From Rhynchopus euleeides (lineage: Eukaryota > Euglenozoa > Diplonemea > Diplonemida > Diplonemidae): a stretch of 64,000 bases of DNA. Positions 1-10,562 of the stretch are shown in pieces. Position 1 is the stretch's first letter. The number at the start of each line of letters is the position of its first letter. The notes under the pieces are model-generated. The model was not told where the DNA came from and did not search any database. It saw nothing but the letters and a program-made list of their open reading frames with translations. The position numbers and the translations under genes are program-made. The stretch covers positions 1,922,001 to 1,986,000 of the forward strand of contig OY723276.1 in the NCBI GenBank assembly GCA_963210315.1. The letters are read 5' to 3'.

Positions 1-1
1 A

Positions 2-715
2 GAGTACAAGGAAGTCGTCAACGGCCACACGACACCACGCAGGGCGTTCAGAGTATTCGGGTCTTTCGTCTGGCAGTCGTATGTGATGCGGACACCGATG
101 TGTTACATGCCAGCCGTGTTGTCCTTCGTGCGGCGCATCGCGAAGCAGACGCACTCAAACAACGCCCGATGGGACTCCAGGGTCGCAGTACCTCCGTCGG
201 TGCAGGCGGAGACAGTGGCGCGGGCACGCCTCATCGAGGACAACGAGTGGTATACGCCGCAGAACCCGCCACCGACCATTGAGCTCTGGACAGACGCGTC
301 ATCCACGGCGTGGGCGGCGGTGCTCGTGCTGCCGGGAGGGGAGTCAGTGTCCCAAGGGGCGTTCGAAGGGAGCGACGCGGACACGAACATCTTCCTGAAG
401 GAAGCGTATGCAGTGTGGCAGGGGGTGCGCATGATGCAGCGTGTGAGGGAGGCAAGCGTAACCTGCCACATAGACAACCTCGGCCTGGTGTTCGCGCTCC
501 GGAAGGGCCACTGCGCCAACTACCGAGGCAACCTCCTGCTGCAGGAGATATACACAACAGCGCGCCGCCAGCAGATACGACTTATTCCACACTGGGTTGC
601 GACCCACGACCAACGCGCAGACGCGTACACGCGAGGGACGCAGGCCACACACCCCGTGGAGTTGCCACCAGTGTCGATGCCACCTACACTTTTACCAGCG
701 CGGCCGCCTCGTTGA
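2..715 (+). CDS. Reverse transcriptase C-terminus plus RNase H (YR retroelement, partial)
   Basis: The frame is open from the window edge. Its first part matches the end of the RT in the 48.3-51.2 kb ORF (shared FGS, VWQSYVMR and LSFVRR blocks). The RNase H domain follows, with the LWTDASSTAWAA strand, the FLKEAYAVWQG helix, a CHIDN segment and the final DQRADAYTRG block. This is the replication enzyme of the retroelement described for 1-1016. Treated as an element part, not a host gene. Confidence 0.85.
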   Translation, partial: EYKEVVNGHTTPRRAFRVFGSFVWQSYVMRTPMCYMPAVLSFVRRIAKQTHSNNARWDSRVAVPPSVQAETVARARLIEDNEWYTPQNPPPTIELWTDASSTAWAAVLVLPGGESVSQGAFEGSDADTNIFLKEAYAVWQGVRMMQRVREASVTCHIDNLGLVFALRKGHCANYRGNLLLQEIYTTARRQQIRLIPHWVATHDQRADAYTRGTQATHPVELPPVSMPPTLLPARPPR

Positions 716-753
716 GAACGAGACGGACACGTCCCTCCGGATGAGGGTCCTGG

Positions 754-1016
754 TGTAGAAGCGTCAACGCAACAAACAAAAGGAAATTCATCAGAGCGGT
801 TGTAGCTGTGAAGTGATAGGGCGCTTTTTAAGCACACTCGTGTGAGCGGAAAGCGCCCCACCACAGCTGCAACCAAACGTGCTCTATACACTAACCCCAC
901 CCTTCATCAGGCTCAGGGTGTGATCAGTTCAGGGTTTTGTGTGTAGAAGCGTCAACGCAACAAACAAAAGGAAATTCATCAGAGCGGTTGTAGCTGTGAA
1001 GTGATAGGGCGCTTTC
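754..1016 (+). repeat. Split direct repeat (B1-A2-B2) of YR retroelement
   Basis: A unit of about 75 bp (B) occurs at 754-828 and 942-1016 without visible difference, separated by an A segment (829-959) that overlaps the second B at its end. Each B begins with GAAGCGTCAACGCA (758-771, 946-959). At the B1/A2 junction lies a hairpin, GCGCTTT pairing with AAAGCGC around a CACACTCGTGTG loop stem. B1-A2-B2 split repeats are characteristic of PAT/Ngaro-type YR retrotransposons. Confidence 0.85.
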
Positions 1017-1811
1017 TTCGCTAGGCTCGGGGGTGGGCACCTCATTGAAATGATCTCATACAATGTGGCGAATCTGTGCTATTACACGACAGCAGTGAGG
1101 GTGGGGATGACGTACCACATGGTCCCGTTCAGAGGGGGCGGTGCGTATGTTGTCAACTACACAGAGGTTGCCAGTCATTTTGACCTGGCTCTCGATGACG
1201 CGCGTGCCAAGTGGCGTGTCTCGCTTTAAGGCTTCCCGTCTCCAGCCGGAGGAGGGGGTTGCTGTGGTTCCTTTGTGAGGCAGCACTGCTTGCCAGTCAG
1301 GGCGCCTTCTACACCGGTCAGGGGGGGCGGTGTGTCGTCTGCAGAAGGGGCCCGAAGGGCGCAACGAGGTGATGCTACAGAGATGGGCACCAGCTTTGTT
1401 CGGGATGGGGATGTGAACCGCTTTTGGGCCGGCTTCTCTCTCATTGTCCTGTGGGCAGGGTAGGCCAGTGTGTGTGTGGGTGGTGGTGGTGGGGATCGAG
1501 TGTGCATGAGTGTGCCGCATGTCGGGTTCGATGCCTGCACGTGCAGGCAAACAAAGCTAGAATGGGATAAGACAAAAGAACAGAACGTGCATTAAGTGAA
1601 TGAGTGGTACACGTGGTGTTCGCACTGGTCAGGCCGCAACACGTTTGCCAAGAAGTGAGAAGTGGCAAACGAAGGAAGCTGTGTGCTCTGCACTTTGTGC
1701 AGTCTGACGACGTGCGACCCGCCTCTGGTGTTCCCTGCTGCCCTGATGAGCACTGCCAGGACTGCCACTGCACATGCATCCCACAGGCCACACCCCCCTG
1801 TACACACTGTC
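1017..1811. other. Intergenic, no gene recognised
   Basis: About 0.8 kb between the retroelement end and the membrane-protein gene. Open frames on the minus strand here (about 1056-1550) have unnatural composition and no recognisable motif. A GT/GGT-rich simple stretch lies near 1470-1495. The promoter of the downstream gene presumably lies here, but I see no defined motif. Confidence 0.5.
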
Positions 1812-4484
1812 ATGTTGACCCCAGCAGTGCTCCTTATGGCCGCTTACTCTGGGTTGGGGTGTATAGGGTGGCGCGCGACAGGTGGGTGTTCGCCAGACGG
1901 GCCACGCGAGCCGGACGACGACGGGGTGTGCGCGATGTCGGTCTTTCCCGGGCTGTCAGGGTACTGCGAGTGTGAGAGTGGGGTCACAGTCGGTTTCGAC
2001 TGCCAATCAAACACATCCTTCACTTGCCGAGACCAGTGTGCGGACATCGGACCCCCGGCACTTCGACAGACGATTCCACACATCTCGACGGATTGCATTG
2101 GCATCACACTTCAACAGCACACTTCGATGTGCAAGGGAGCATACCGGCCTATCCGTGTCACCACCGCTGTTTCATGCATGGATTATCTCTCCGGGCAGCT
2201 CCGTTCAGAACATCTGCAGTTCGGAATGTTAGCTGAAGGCTGGTCCGTGTGGGTGGACTACAGCTGCCCAGTTAACGTTGCGACAAGCCAATGGCCCGGG
2301 GCCGGCTCATTCTGCGAGCCAGCCCCCTCGGTCGTGGTTCCCATCGTGTCTGTTCTTGTGGTGTTGGCAGTTCTTGTTGTGGCAGTGCTGCGGCGGGCAC
2401 ACCGCACACCACAGCTGGACAGCAGCGCCGGGCCGCTTCTTCCCGGCACCTCCGTGCCGATGACGGTGCAGCTGTCGACGTGGAAGACGCACGACGCGAC
2501 CCTCCTGTCGTTGCTGTGTGCGGCCCTGGGCGGCACGCTGCTGCTCACCACCATGGCAGGCTACCGCGGTGGGGAGGCCTCGACATGGGACACCAGCAAC
2601 CTGATTGCGGCGGTCGCGTCATCGTGTGCGCTCGGCTTACTCCTGCTTCTGGGCTGGGCAGTGCGGGCAGCGTGTGTGGCACAGGTGCCTGGCTGGGCGG
2701 GCACGCCGTCCGGGGTTGTCGCAACCGTGCTGATCCCGAGTATCTTCGTCGCAGTGGTGGTGTGGGGTGCGGGTGTTGCGCGGCTCCTGTCTGGCGCAGA
2801 AGACATCAGCACTGCCACGCAGCTTCTCGGTGCGGGGACGGTGTCCCTGGTCATGCTGTGTGCGATTGCGTTGGTGGTCCTGGGAGATGCGCTCATCAGG
2901 GGCAACCAGGCGCATACCGCCGCGACGCTGCTGCACCTCTGCGGACTGCTGCTGTTCGAGAGCCTCTCCGTTACCGGCAGCGCTGTGGCGATGCTGCAAG
3001 ACAACAGCACTAGCACTGTGCACGACATGCAGTCTGGTCTCGTCACACAGATCAGCGGCGGGGCGGCGGCGATGTGTGCGGTGCTGCTGCTAATAGTGAT
3101 GTACTTGGTGCTGCCCGGCATCCGGATGCCTGCCACTGCACTGCTTGTGGGCGGGGTGGTGGTTGCGGAGGCGGGACGCATCGCACAGACGGCTGGGGAC
3201 GTGCCCATCCTCACGGGTGTGTCCGCCACTCAAGGGTACGTCCACGCCCTCAACGCGGTGGCTGTCGTTGCGCTGGTGCTGTCGCGTCGGGATGAGCAGG
3301 CGTGCCACAGCGACGGCGTGTCCCTCCTGCCCGCCCAGCCGGCAACAGGCACGGCTGTGCCGCGCACCGCACAGGACACATCGGCTCACGAAGGCGGCAT
3401 CACACGTCAGAAGGTAGGGATAGCCGCCGCCTACGTCGCCATCATCGTGTGGATGCTGGGCAGCTTCGTGACGCAGGCAGCACAGGGTGGACGGGCGGAA
3501 GTGTGGCCGTCGGTGTGTGTTCTGATCGGGGCCGGCATTGTCGTGATCGCGTTGCGGCCCTGCCTGACAACACCATTCTCAAGCATTCGAATCACCCGAG
3601 TCCGACAGATCAGCGAGGTCGCAACACTGGTTGCACTGTGCGGCATGCTCGTTTGGTCCTGCGGCACCATCAGCTTCGTCATGTTGTTACCCGAGCTCGT
3701 CCCGCTCGCTGATGGAGCCTCTGCCTACTCGACCTACCGGGACAGGAAGTACGTGGCAGCTGGACAGGTGGCAGGCGTCTTCTTGATGTTCATCGGGACC
3801 AGCATCGGTCACATTGGTACTATGCGCGGCAGGCCGACGAGCTTGCTGATAGGTACGGCGTGCTGGGTGTTCGGTATGTTGGCGTACTATACCCTCGCCA
3901 TGTTGTTGGGAAGCGATGGGCTGTCCTCGGTCGCCGTGGTCGCAGACGAACACAGTAAGACAGAAGCCACCAGCGATGGGATCATCAGGTGGGGCTGTTA
4001 CGCTATCGGGGGTCTACTCTGTGTGCAAATCTTCGCCTTGTTGCTCCGGTTGCGTTACTTTACGCTCACATCCCTTCTCCCCGGCGTGTCGAGCGTGCTG
4101 ACAGTTGCAGCATGCATGGTGGTCCGGGGAGGAAGGATCTACCGCGTGCATGAACTCAGTCTACGAACCGAGGTGATGTGTGGCGTCGTCTCGCACTGCA
4201 TCGCAGACGTGCTGTTCCCGACTGCACTGATGCTGCTCTGGAGGGCGGCGGCACCAGACCCGCGCATTGCTCAACGCATCGCTGCGAACCACCCTGTGCC
4301 CAGTGCGTCGCCATACAACATGTTGCCACCTGCCGCACCGTCGCCTCTCCAGCCGCAGTCACAACAGCCTCCGCCATCCGCCGCCATCTGGCCACCGATG
4401 GCGGTGCAGCCTGCAGACCGCACACCACTCCCCGTGCTCGTCGCGCCCGGCCAGCCGGCAGGCTACGGCACGGCTGTGCCGTAG
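1812..4484 (+). CDS. Multi-pass membrane protein with cysteine-rich ectodomain
   Basis: Function unknown. I chose the ATG at 1812, 50 codons into a longer open frame (from 1662), because it opens directly on a signal-peptide-like segment (MLTPAVLLMAAYSGLGCIG). The 890-residue product then has a cysteine-rich, presumably extracytoplasmic region (about residues 20-170), a strong hydrophobic helix at about 174-194 followed by basic residues, and then roughly 15 further hydrophobic segments up to about residue 810. The last 75 residues are proline-, alanine- and glutamine-rich and probably face the cytosol. It could be a receptor-like or transporter-like protein, but I recognise no family signature such as a 7TM or MFS motif. 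It is a single exon with host-like high GC, and no neighbouring gene suggests its role. The start choice and the number of membrane spans are inferences. Confidence 0.75.
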   Translation: MLTPAVLLMAAYSGLGCIGWRATGGCSPDGPREPDDDGVCAMSVFPGLSGYCECESGVTVGFDCQSNTSFTCRDQCADIGPPALRQTIPHISTDCIGITLQQHTSMCKGAYRPIRVTTAVSCMDYLSGQLRSEHLQFGMLAEGWSVWVDYSCPVNVATSQWPGAGSFCEPAPSVVVPIVSVLVVLAVLVVAVLRRAHRTPQLDSSAGPLLPGTSVPMTVQLSTWKTHDATLLSLLCAALGGTLLLTTMAGYRGGEASTWDTSNLIAAVASSCALGLLLLLGWAVRAACVAQVPGWAGTPSGVVATVLIPSIFVAVVVWGAGVARLLSGAEDISTATQLLGAGTVSLVMLCAIALVVLGDALIRGNQAHTAATLLHLCGLLLFESLSVTGSAVAMLQDNSTSTVHDMQSGLVTQISGGAAAMCAVLLLIVMYLVLPGIRMPATALLVGGVVVAEAGRIAQTAGDVPILTGVSATQGYVHALNAVAVVALVLSRRDEQACHSDGVSLLPAQPATGTAVPRTAQDTSAHEGGITRQKVGIAAAYVAIIVWMLGSFVTQAAQGGRAEVWPSVCVLIGAGIVVIALRPCLTTPFSSIRITRVRQISEVATLVALCGMLVWSCGTISFVMLLPELVPLADGASAYSTYRDRKYVAAGQVAGVFLMFIGTSIGHIGTMRGRPTSLLIGTACWVFGMLAYYTLAMLLGSDGLSSVAVVADEHSKTEATSDGIIRWGCYAIGGLLCVQIFALLLRLRYFTLTSLLPGVSSVLTVAACMVVRGGRIYRVHELSLRTEVMCGVVSHCIADVLFPTALMLLWRAAAPDPRIAQRIAANHPVPSASPYNMLPPAAPSPLQPQSQQPPPSAAIWPPMAVQPADRTPLPVLVAPGQPAGYGTAVP

Positions 4485-4633
4485 CACACCACGCACGGTC
4501 ATGTCTGGTGGCTGGAGGAAAGGGTGAGGGTGGAGGTGGGTGGGGTCAGTGTGATCAGCTCCCGTCGCCAGTCCCTGAACCAGACACCCCTTTCATGGAT
4601 GAGACCTGGCACGTACACCCCAACGGACCAGTA

Positions 4634-4736
4634 CAGTAAAAGGCACTTACTTTCGTACGAATTATGTCTAATATGAATATGTTTCGTACGAAAATCGTAC
4701 GAACTTTTTTCGGACGAAAACAAGTGCCTTTTACTG
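4634..4736. mobile_element. TA-flanked MITE (103 bp, CAGTAAAAGG ends)
   Basis: Perfect terminal inverted repeats, CAGTAAAAGGCACTT at the left and its complement at the right (15 bp), are directly flanked by TA on both sides (4632-4633 and 4737-4738). CAGT ends with TA duplication are typical of Tc1/mariner-type MITEs. The AT-rich interior carries several TTTCGTACGAA-like dyads. It has no coding capacity, and its mobilising transposase is unknown. Confidence 0.85.
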
Positions 4737-5592
4737 TATTCAAAGTAACGGGTGTGCCCTCCCCTTTTCGGGCCCATCCATACCATCTACTGAACCAGCC
4801 ATCTTCATCCCCCCCCTCCTTTATTTCAGCACATGAATCTGCCCCATGAACGGCTACGGGTATTACCTGGTCCGGTAATACCCGGTTATAGCCCGGGAGC
4901 GCTACCGAGGATTTTCCATGGCGATTCCGTATGCGTGAAGCGTATAAGTGTGGCAACAGGCTAAAAGGTGGTGGAAGCGTCAACGCATCAAATAAGGATT
5001 AATCACGATTGCTATGACTTCCCGTTTCGTGACTCCTTGTGGCCTCTGTGTGGTCTCCTCTGGCAGCGCGCTCACCGATTGGGAGCGGGCATTGTCAGGG
5101 TGCGTAACGGCCCCAAAGGAGACGACTCAGGTGAATATCGAGGCAGCCTTGCAGAAGTGTTCTCGCGTGCGTTGTGCGCAACTGAACGAAAACGATGGTT
5201 CCGGAGGTCCGTAAAAAGTGCGATTGCTTCAGCATGACCCTGCTCGTTTCTGTGTCTCGCTGTACTGCCAACGTTGCCAAACCCGCCAGAAACTCTGGCG
5301 AACCTGAGTAGCAAGCGGCCAGCGAAATCCCGCTTTTCCGTTTTTGTTTTCTGCAACTGTGACACACAGGACAGGTCCTGACCAGCCAAGGGTGTTAGGG
5401 GAAATACACCACCGCGAAGACAGATCCACGACACGAATGAGTTTCCGATGTCTTCTTCCTTTGCGCCCCGCCACTGACACCCCCATTTTCTCCGGTGGAA
5501 GCGTGCAATGCAACAACTGTCGGAGAGGATCGAGCGGAATGGATGCATTTTTACCTACCACCCAGGCTGTGCCCTGACACCAAATTCTGGTT
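4737..5592. other. Intergenic with two YR-type repeat motifs and a hairpin
   Basis: No gene recognised. A perfect hairpin lies at 4858-4883 (GGGTATTACC, 6-nt loop, GGTAATACCC). The YR-element motif GAAGCGTCAACGCA follows at 4974-4987, and a variant, GAAGCGTGCAATGCA, lies at 5498-5512. These look like remnants of terminal repeats of further YR families; no element ORF is nearby. Confidence 0.5.
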
Positions 5593-5765
5593 TTCCCCCA
5601 AAATCTTGATCAACACGTCGTCTCAGCATGTAAGAGTGCCCACGACACCCCACCCCTCAAAAGGTGTGTATATGTCACCCCCCCCAGCAGCCTGGGGGGG
5701 TGACATAAGCACACCCCTTTTGGGGGGTGACATACACGGGGGGGGGGGGGGGGGTAGGTATCCCC
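5593..5765. repeat. Palindromic TCACCCCCC/GGGGGGTGACATA element, copy 1
   Basis: A GC-rich dyad element. GTGTATATGTCACCCCCC is followed by GGGGGGTGACATA, then a G run and GGTAGGTA. The left flank (5611-5660) is the reverse complement of the flank at about 56432-56480 of the copy near 56.4 kb, so these are two copies of one dispersed element in opposite orientation. Related shorter copies lie at about 13974, 26785 and 57580. Confidence 0.75.
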
Positions 5766-7186
5766 TCTATTCGCTGTTCTCTTGTGTGCTCTGGCCAGTC
5801 TGCCGCGCGGGAATTATCCTGCATGTGATGGTCACTGCACCCTTTGGCTGCACCAGGTGCTGCCCTTCCGTGTGCTGTTTCGTGTGACGGTCGTGGCCTT
5901 GCTGTTCCATTGTCACGATCATTTTCCTATTGTCATTCCTAGAGTGGTCATCAAGCCGTCTGCCAGCCCCAGAAACTGCATCCCGCTGAAACAGTGTAAG
6001 ATGGCAGACCCACTGTGGTGTAGCGTCGCGCCTGACTGGCCCGAAGCACACAGGTGTGGTCAGTTCAGCAACCTGCCGCCTTCAGCAAGCCCCTCGCAGA
6101 GGGCTGATGACCGCCTGTGTTGAGCCTCCTCCCTTTCCCGCACCACGAAGTGGAGAAGTGATGCCACTTCCATCAGCACTGAGTATTGCACGCCCACCTT
6201 CACAGGGCACATCCTTGAGGCACGAAGGGTTGCCTCCTTGATCCCACTTTGCGGCTCTGCCCCGCTGCAGTCTGCCTAACGTGCCTGACCACGCGAGACA
6301 CGTGCGATGATCAGGGCGTGGTGGGGCCTGGGATCGACAACCACCCGGGGGCAGTAGGGCAGCGATGCCTGCAGACGCGGTCACAACGCGTCTGCAGCAA
6401 ATCGGCAGACGTGCAGACGTCGGCACCTTTTGCCCACCCTCCTCCGGTATGGTTGCAAATAACTTGCACGCGCGTTTGGAACTGCACACCCCGGTGCAAA
6501 ATACATCTTTCGACACCACCACCAATCCCACCCTTGTTTGCTGCACTCGTGCAGGCAGAGCCTGACCCACTCTTGCACACTTGAGACCGGAGACCGCCCA
6601 CATACACGAGGTGTTGCGCCCACCTTGTGGACTGGCATAAGGATGTGAGCTTGTGAGCAGACTGCGGCATGCCGCAATGCAGTCACGACAAGAAAACTGT
6701 AGAAGAGAACCGAATCCCCCCCCCCCCCCCCACGACCCCCACCGATGCATGCGGCAAAAGAAAGGGCACACCCGACTGTGTGAGAAGGTGTTGGGTGAAT
6801 CGCTTGCCCGTCTTTAGTCTCAACTCCCTACAACCACACCCACACCCCCCCCCCCCCCCCCCTCACACACACACCTACAGGTCCCGGGAGGCAGGCGGGG
6901 GTGACACAGGCACAGACAGGGAGGGGTGAGTGGGTGGGTCTCTGGGGCACGCGAACCCCGCCTCTCTCTTTCCCACACCCCCCCCTCCCCCCTCTCCCTC
7001 TCTGATTTTGTTTTCAGAAGTTTGTTCGGGAAATTCTTGAGGATATCCGTTTGGGGGGGGGGGAGTGGGGAAGGGGGGAAGGGGAGGGGGGGGTATTTTT
7101 TCACTCATTCACTAATTCACTGAAACTCTTCCCCCCCCCTCTCTCTCTCTCTCCCCCCCCCCCCTCCCTCCCTGCAGCCACCAGCC
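5766..7186. other. Intergenic, homopolymer-rich
   Basis: No gene recognised in 1.4 kb. It contains long C runs (near 6718 and 6848), G runs (near 7052) and CT-rich tracts. Just upstream of the next gene a pyrimidine tract ending in CTGCAG (about 7132-7177) lies 9 nt before the ATG and resembles a 3' splice site, so a 5'UTR intron is possible but unproven. Confidence 0.45.
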
Positions 7187-9523
7187 ATGATATCGCCAAC
7201 CGCACGGCGCAATGGGGAGCGCCGAGGGGCCTCCCCGCTTGCCCCGTCGTTCCGGACGCAATCCATTGTCGCCGCATTCCTGGCAGCAGTGCTCTTCCTG
7301 TGGGCTGCACTCATCTACATCTACTACCCGGCATCCCCGTCACCCACAGCCGCGGTGGTGCGGCCGGGCTACGCAGCTACTCGCGGGTCGGGCATGCCGC
7401 CCCTGTCCCCCTCCTCTGCTGTCAACGCCTCGCGAGCCGCAGAGCAGGCGCTGTCCCTGGTGGAGGCCGAGCTGCTGAACATATCCAAAGGGCAGCACAA
7501 CCGGCACCACGTCGACCACGAGGCGATACGGGCAACCCTCACGGGTGTCTGGGGGCGGCTCCGCCACAGCGCCGCTGGGAGGGCTCTGGGGGGAGGCGAC
7601 GCTGGGGTGCAGCAGGGGGGGCAGGGGCGTGCCTCCGCAGCTGGAGGCACACCGCTCCCCGCCTCCTCAGGCGGAGCGCATCTCAGGGGGCAGAGCGGCG
7701 GTGGTGGTGGTGGTGGGTCCTGCTGGCACACCGATGCGTTGCAGCCGTGCCGGTTTCCCTTCCGGCTTGCCGAAGGTGGGGATTGGTTCGACTCCTGCGC
7801 CACCCCGGAACAGCTCCGCGCCGCGCGATTCGCAGGGCCTGAAGACAAGCTGCGTGGCACCTTCTGTGCCACATCGATCAACCTCTCCACAGGAAAGGCC
7901 CTCGGGATTGGCAGCTGCGCCCCTGTGACGCAGTGCCGGCAGGCAGACACCACCATCGCAGCTCGCCCCGGGTCCCCCGTGGAGCGTGTTACGAAGGACG
8001 GGCGGGATGTGTGCGACTGCGGAGGCGGGGCTCTGCTCGAGCTGACCGACCCCCGCATCGAATGCGGCACTGTGTGCGACGTGGGGCTGCAGAGGATGGA
8101 GCACCTGCGCTTTGCCTGGCGCCCCATCCCCCCTGCGGGCAGCCTGCAGGACACAGAGCAGAAGTGGAGCCGCAGGCACAGAGAGGAGGCTCTGGAGGGC
8201 GATCTGGTGCGGCTCTGCGAATCTCTGTTCAACAGCATCATATCGCAGGCCCCTTCGGACACTGCGGATCTCGGTGCGGCGAAGAGGTACACCCCGCCCG
8301 GCTGGGAGGGGGTGCGCCACCACTTCCGGGGTGCTGGTGTCGTCTTCAGCACCGGTGCTGCGCGTCTCCCCTCTGCAATCGCTTCTGCGCTCTTCATGCG
8401 TCTCCGCCTCGGAAGCACCCTCCCTGTCGAGATCTGGTTTGAGGAGCACGAGCAGGAGCCGGGGCGTGAGATGGTGGCGGTGTGCCAGTCGCTCAACATC
8501 TTCCTCCGGCGGATCCCGGAGAGCTACGGTGTGTCGCAGTTCCACTGGGAGAGGAGGTGGAAGCACATCGTGGTGAAGCCGAAGTCGGGGGATCGTGTTG
8601 AGGAGAGCGTCATGCCAGAAGGGGCGAAATTTATGGCGCTGAAGCCCCTTGCAATGCTCCTCTCCTCCTTCGACACGGTGGTCTTCATGGATGACGACGC
8701 GATCCCCGTGTCGGATCCACTCTACCTGATTGACTCGCTCCGGAAGCGCGGCATCAGCGCCCTCTTCTTCCGCGACCTCTGGAGCCTGTTCCACGACGCA
8801 GAGATCTGGAAGGTCGTGGATTACCCAGGCGGGAAGCCCACCTCGGACAAGCCGCACCCGCCCGCACCCTCCCAGGACAGCGGCGCGGTTGTCATCTGCA
8901 AGTCATGCAACGGGGGGGAAGGGTTTGCCGCACTCTCACGTGCAGTCTACCTCAACGCACACCACATGACGTTCTACCCCGCAATATACCAGGGCGGTAT
9001 GTGGCATGTCCCGGGTGGACACATTGCCTTTGGGACTGGGGACAAGGACACGTTTCAGATCGGGTGGATGCTGCAAGGCGCTGCGTTTGACCTGATGGGT
9101 CCGGTGAACCTGGTTGGAGGGAGGAGGGGGCGCTGCGGTGCGACGCTCGGGCAGCCGGGGCCTGACGGAAAGGTTGTGGTGATCCACATGAACTCCATCA
9201 AGCTGCACTACAGGGATTGGAAGGAGGGGAAGTGGGACCTCAAAAACAGGTTCAAGAAGCACGGCTTCCTCCTGTCGAAGGTCCACCGCCTGAAGTCGCA
9301 GCTGAGTGCAAACTCTGCGGATGGACAGACACGGAAGGTCATCGTCTGGGGCGGTGTGGCTGGATCTGGTGCGGCGCGGTGCATCCGGTTCTTCCACCCC
9401 TTCACGGAGACAGACTTCCATGCCGAAATGGGGTATAACGTGGATGAGGAAGTGCGGAAGATTTTCACCGAAGCTTTCCAACAGCCGTGGGTGGAGCAGT
9501 ACATGTCTCGTGTCCTGAGGTGA
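7187..9523 (+). CDS. MNN1-like (GT71-type) glycosyltransferase with fibronectin-II-like module
   Basis: A probable Golgi type II membrane glycosyltransferase of 778 residues. A short basic N-terminus precedes one membrane helix (about residues 26-47), then a low-complexity stem with a poly-Gly run. Residues about 179-245 have a fibronectin type II-like cysteine pattern (C-x-FPF, then W-F-D-S-C, then FCATS, then GSC). The catalytic region covers about residues 380-720. It contains KFMALKPLAMLLSSFDTVVF followed by the metal/nucleotide-sugar motif MDDDAIPVSDP (aspartates 502-504), the arrangement seen in alpha-1,3-mannosyltransferases of the MNN1 family. The likely reaction is transfer of mannose from GDP-mannose to glycoprotein or cell-surface glycan in the Golgi lumen; the exact donor and linkage are inferred. 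The start is the first ATG after a pyrimidine tract ending in CAG. The FN2-like module may bind the acceptor. Single exon. Confidence 0.85.
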   Translation: MISPTARRNGERRGASPLAPSFRTQSIVAAFLAAVLFLWAALIYIYYPASPSPTAAVVRPGYAATRGSGMPPLSPSSAVNASRAAEQALSLVEAELLNISKGQHNRHHVDHEAIRATLTGVWGRLRHSAAGRALGGGDAGVQQGGQGRASAAGGTPLPASSGGAHLRGQSGGGGGGGSCWHTDALQPCRFPFRLAEGGDWFDSCATPEQLRAARFAGPEDKLRGTFCATSINLSTGKALGIGSCAPVTQCRQADTTIAARPGSPVERVTKDGRDVCDCGGGALLELTDPRIECGTVCDVGLQRMEHLRFAWRPIPPAGSLQDTEQKWSRRHREEALEGDLVRLCESLFNSIISQAPSDTADLGAAKRYTPPGWEGVRHHFRGAGVVFSTGAARLPSAIASALFMRLRLGSTLPVEIWFEEHEQEPGREMVAVCQSLNIFLRRIPESYGVSQFHWERRWKHIVVKPKSGDRVEESVMPEGAKFMALKPLAMLLSSFDTVVFMDDDAIPVSDPLYLIDSLRKRGISALFFRDLWSLFHDAEIWKVVDYPGGKPTSDKPHPPAPSQDSGAVVICKSCNGGEGFAALSRAVYLNAHHMTFYPAIYQGGMWHVPGGHIAFGTGDKDTFQIGWMLQGAAFDLMGPVNLVGGRRGRCGATLGQPGPDGKVVVIHMNSIKLHYRDWKEGKWDLKNRFKKHGFLLSKVHRLKSQLSANSADGQTRKVIVWGGVAGSGAARCIRFFHPFTETDFHAEMGYNVDEEVRKIFTEAFQQPWVEQYMSRVLR

Positions 9524-9858
9524 GAGGTGCGGTGAGTTGAGGGCAGGACGACGGTGGTGTTGGGAAGGGGAGACCATTTCCTTAGTTTCCCACACACTCG
9601 CTTGGGGCAGAAATGTCACTCAACCACGTCAAGGGGTAACATAGAGTGCTGGAGTGCGACAGACCGATGCGAGGACTCTCCATCGAAGGCTGTGTTTGGT
9701 GTGTGCTGGTATGTTCGACTCTCTTTCTGCAAAGAGATTCACGTGTGAGTGGAGGCGGGCTGTAGAGTGGGGTGGGAGGGCTGGGCAATCCACCTGCCGG
9801 GGGTGAGAGGGGGGGGGGGGGGAGGGTGTGTTCTGAATGTGGTGTGACACTGTGTATA
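9524..9858. other. Intergenic spacer
   Basis: 335 bp between the glycosyltransferase stop and the TIR element. It holds a G run near 9810 and nothing else I can identify. Confidence 0.5.
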
Positions 9859-10562
9859 CAGAAGTCCAACTAAGGTTGGTGGGGTAATAACCCACCAAAT
9901 TTTTCTGGGACCCCCAAATCCACCAAAGTTTATACCCCACCAAACAATTTACCCCACCAACCTTTGTACCCCACCAACATTACTCGCAATGCTACTACTT
10001 CCTCTTGCGTGTCGGCGGACTGGCGAGCTGCGCCCTCACGATGCCGTCCATGTTGCACCCCAACCCAATCCGACTCTCACCCCACCGTCACCCTCCCAAC
10101 GGTGTACCAACCTAGAGGAGGGCAGATGTGCATAGGTGAAAAATGAACACCATGGTGTGTGCAACAGTGTGACAGGATTGGGCTGTGCTGCGTCCGCGCC
10201 CCCTGACTGGGCCACCCTCCAAAAATCGACAAGTCTCACGGGTCAACCGTTATAAAGGTTGGTGGGGTAGAAACCCACCAAATTTTTCCGGGACCCCCAA
10301 ACAAGTATGAAGCTAAATGTGGAGTCCAAGTCCAGATTCAGGATTGCACTTTTTTTCTCTTTGGGTTTTTATAGGGAGGGAATTTTTTTTTTCTCCTTGG
10401 GGTTTTTAGGTGGGATTTTTTCCCCACAGGTTTTCTGGGTGAAGTTTTTCGGGGGCAGGTGGTATTCTAGTGGGGGATGAGGATGAATCCTCCGGACACC
10501 CGCCCTTTTTTCGGTTGTTCCAGCCAAAACCCGGCGTTGTTCCCCAGTCAAGAGCCAGGCGT

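Larger units (their letters stand above)
1..1016 (+). mobile_element. YR (DIRS/Ngaro-like) retrotransposon, 3' part only
   Basis: This is the 3' portion of a tyrosine-recombinase retrotransposon whose 5' part lies outside the window. Its visible parts are the end of the reverse transcriptase, an RNase H domain, and a B1-A2-B2 split direct repeat (about 754-1016). It parallels the complete element at 47.2-51.6 kb but belongs to a different family. The visible reading frame is uninterrupted and the two B repeats look identical over about 75 bp, so the copy is probably young. A tyrosine recombinase would be expected upstream and is not visible here. Confidence 0.85.

Noticed and set aside
1500-1560. 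GGTTCGATGCC near 1525 as a tRNA B box
   Set aside because: No cloverleaf, A box or acceptor stem can be formed around it.
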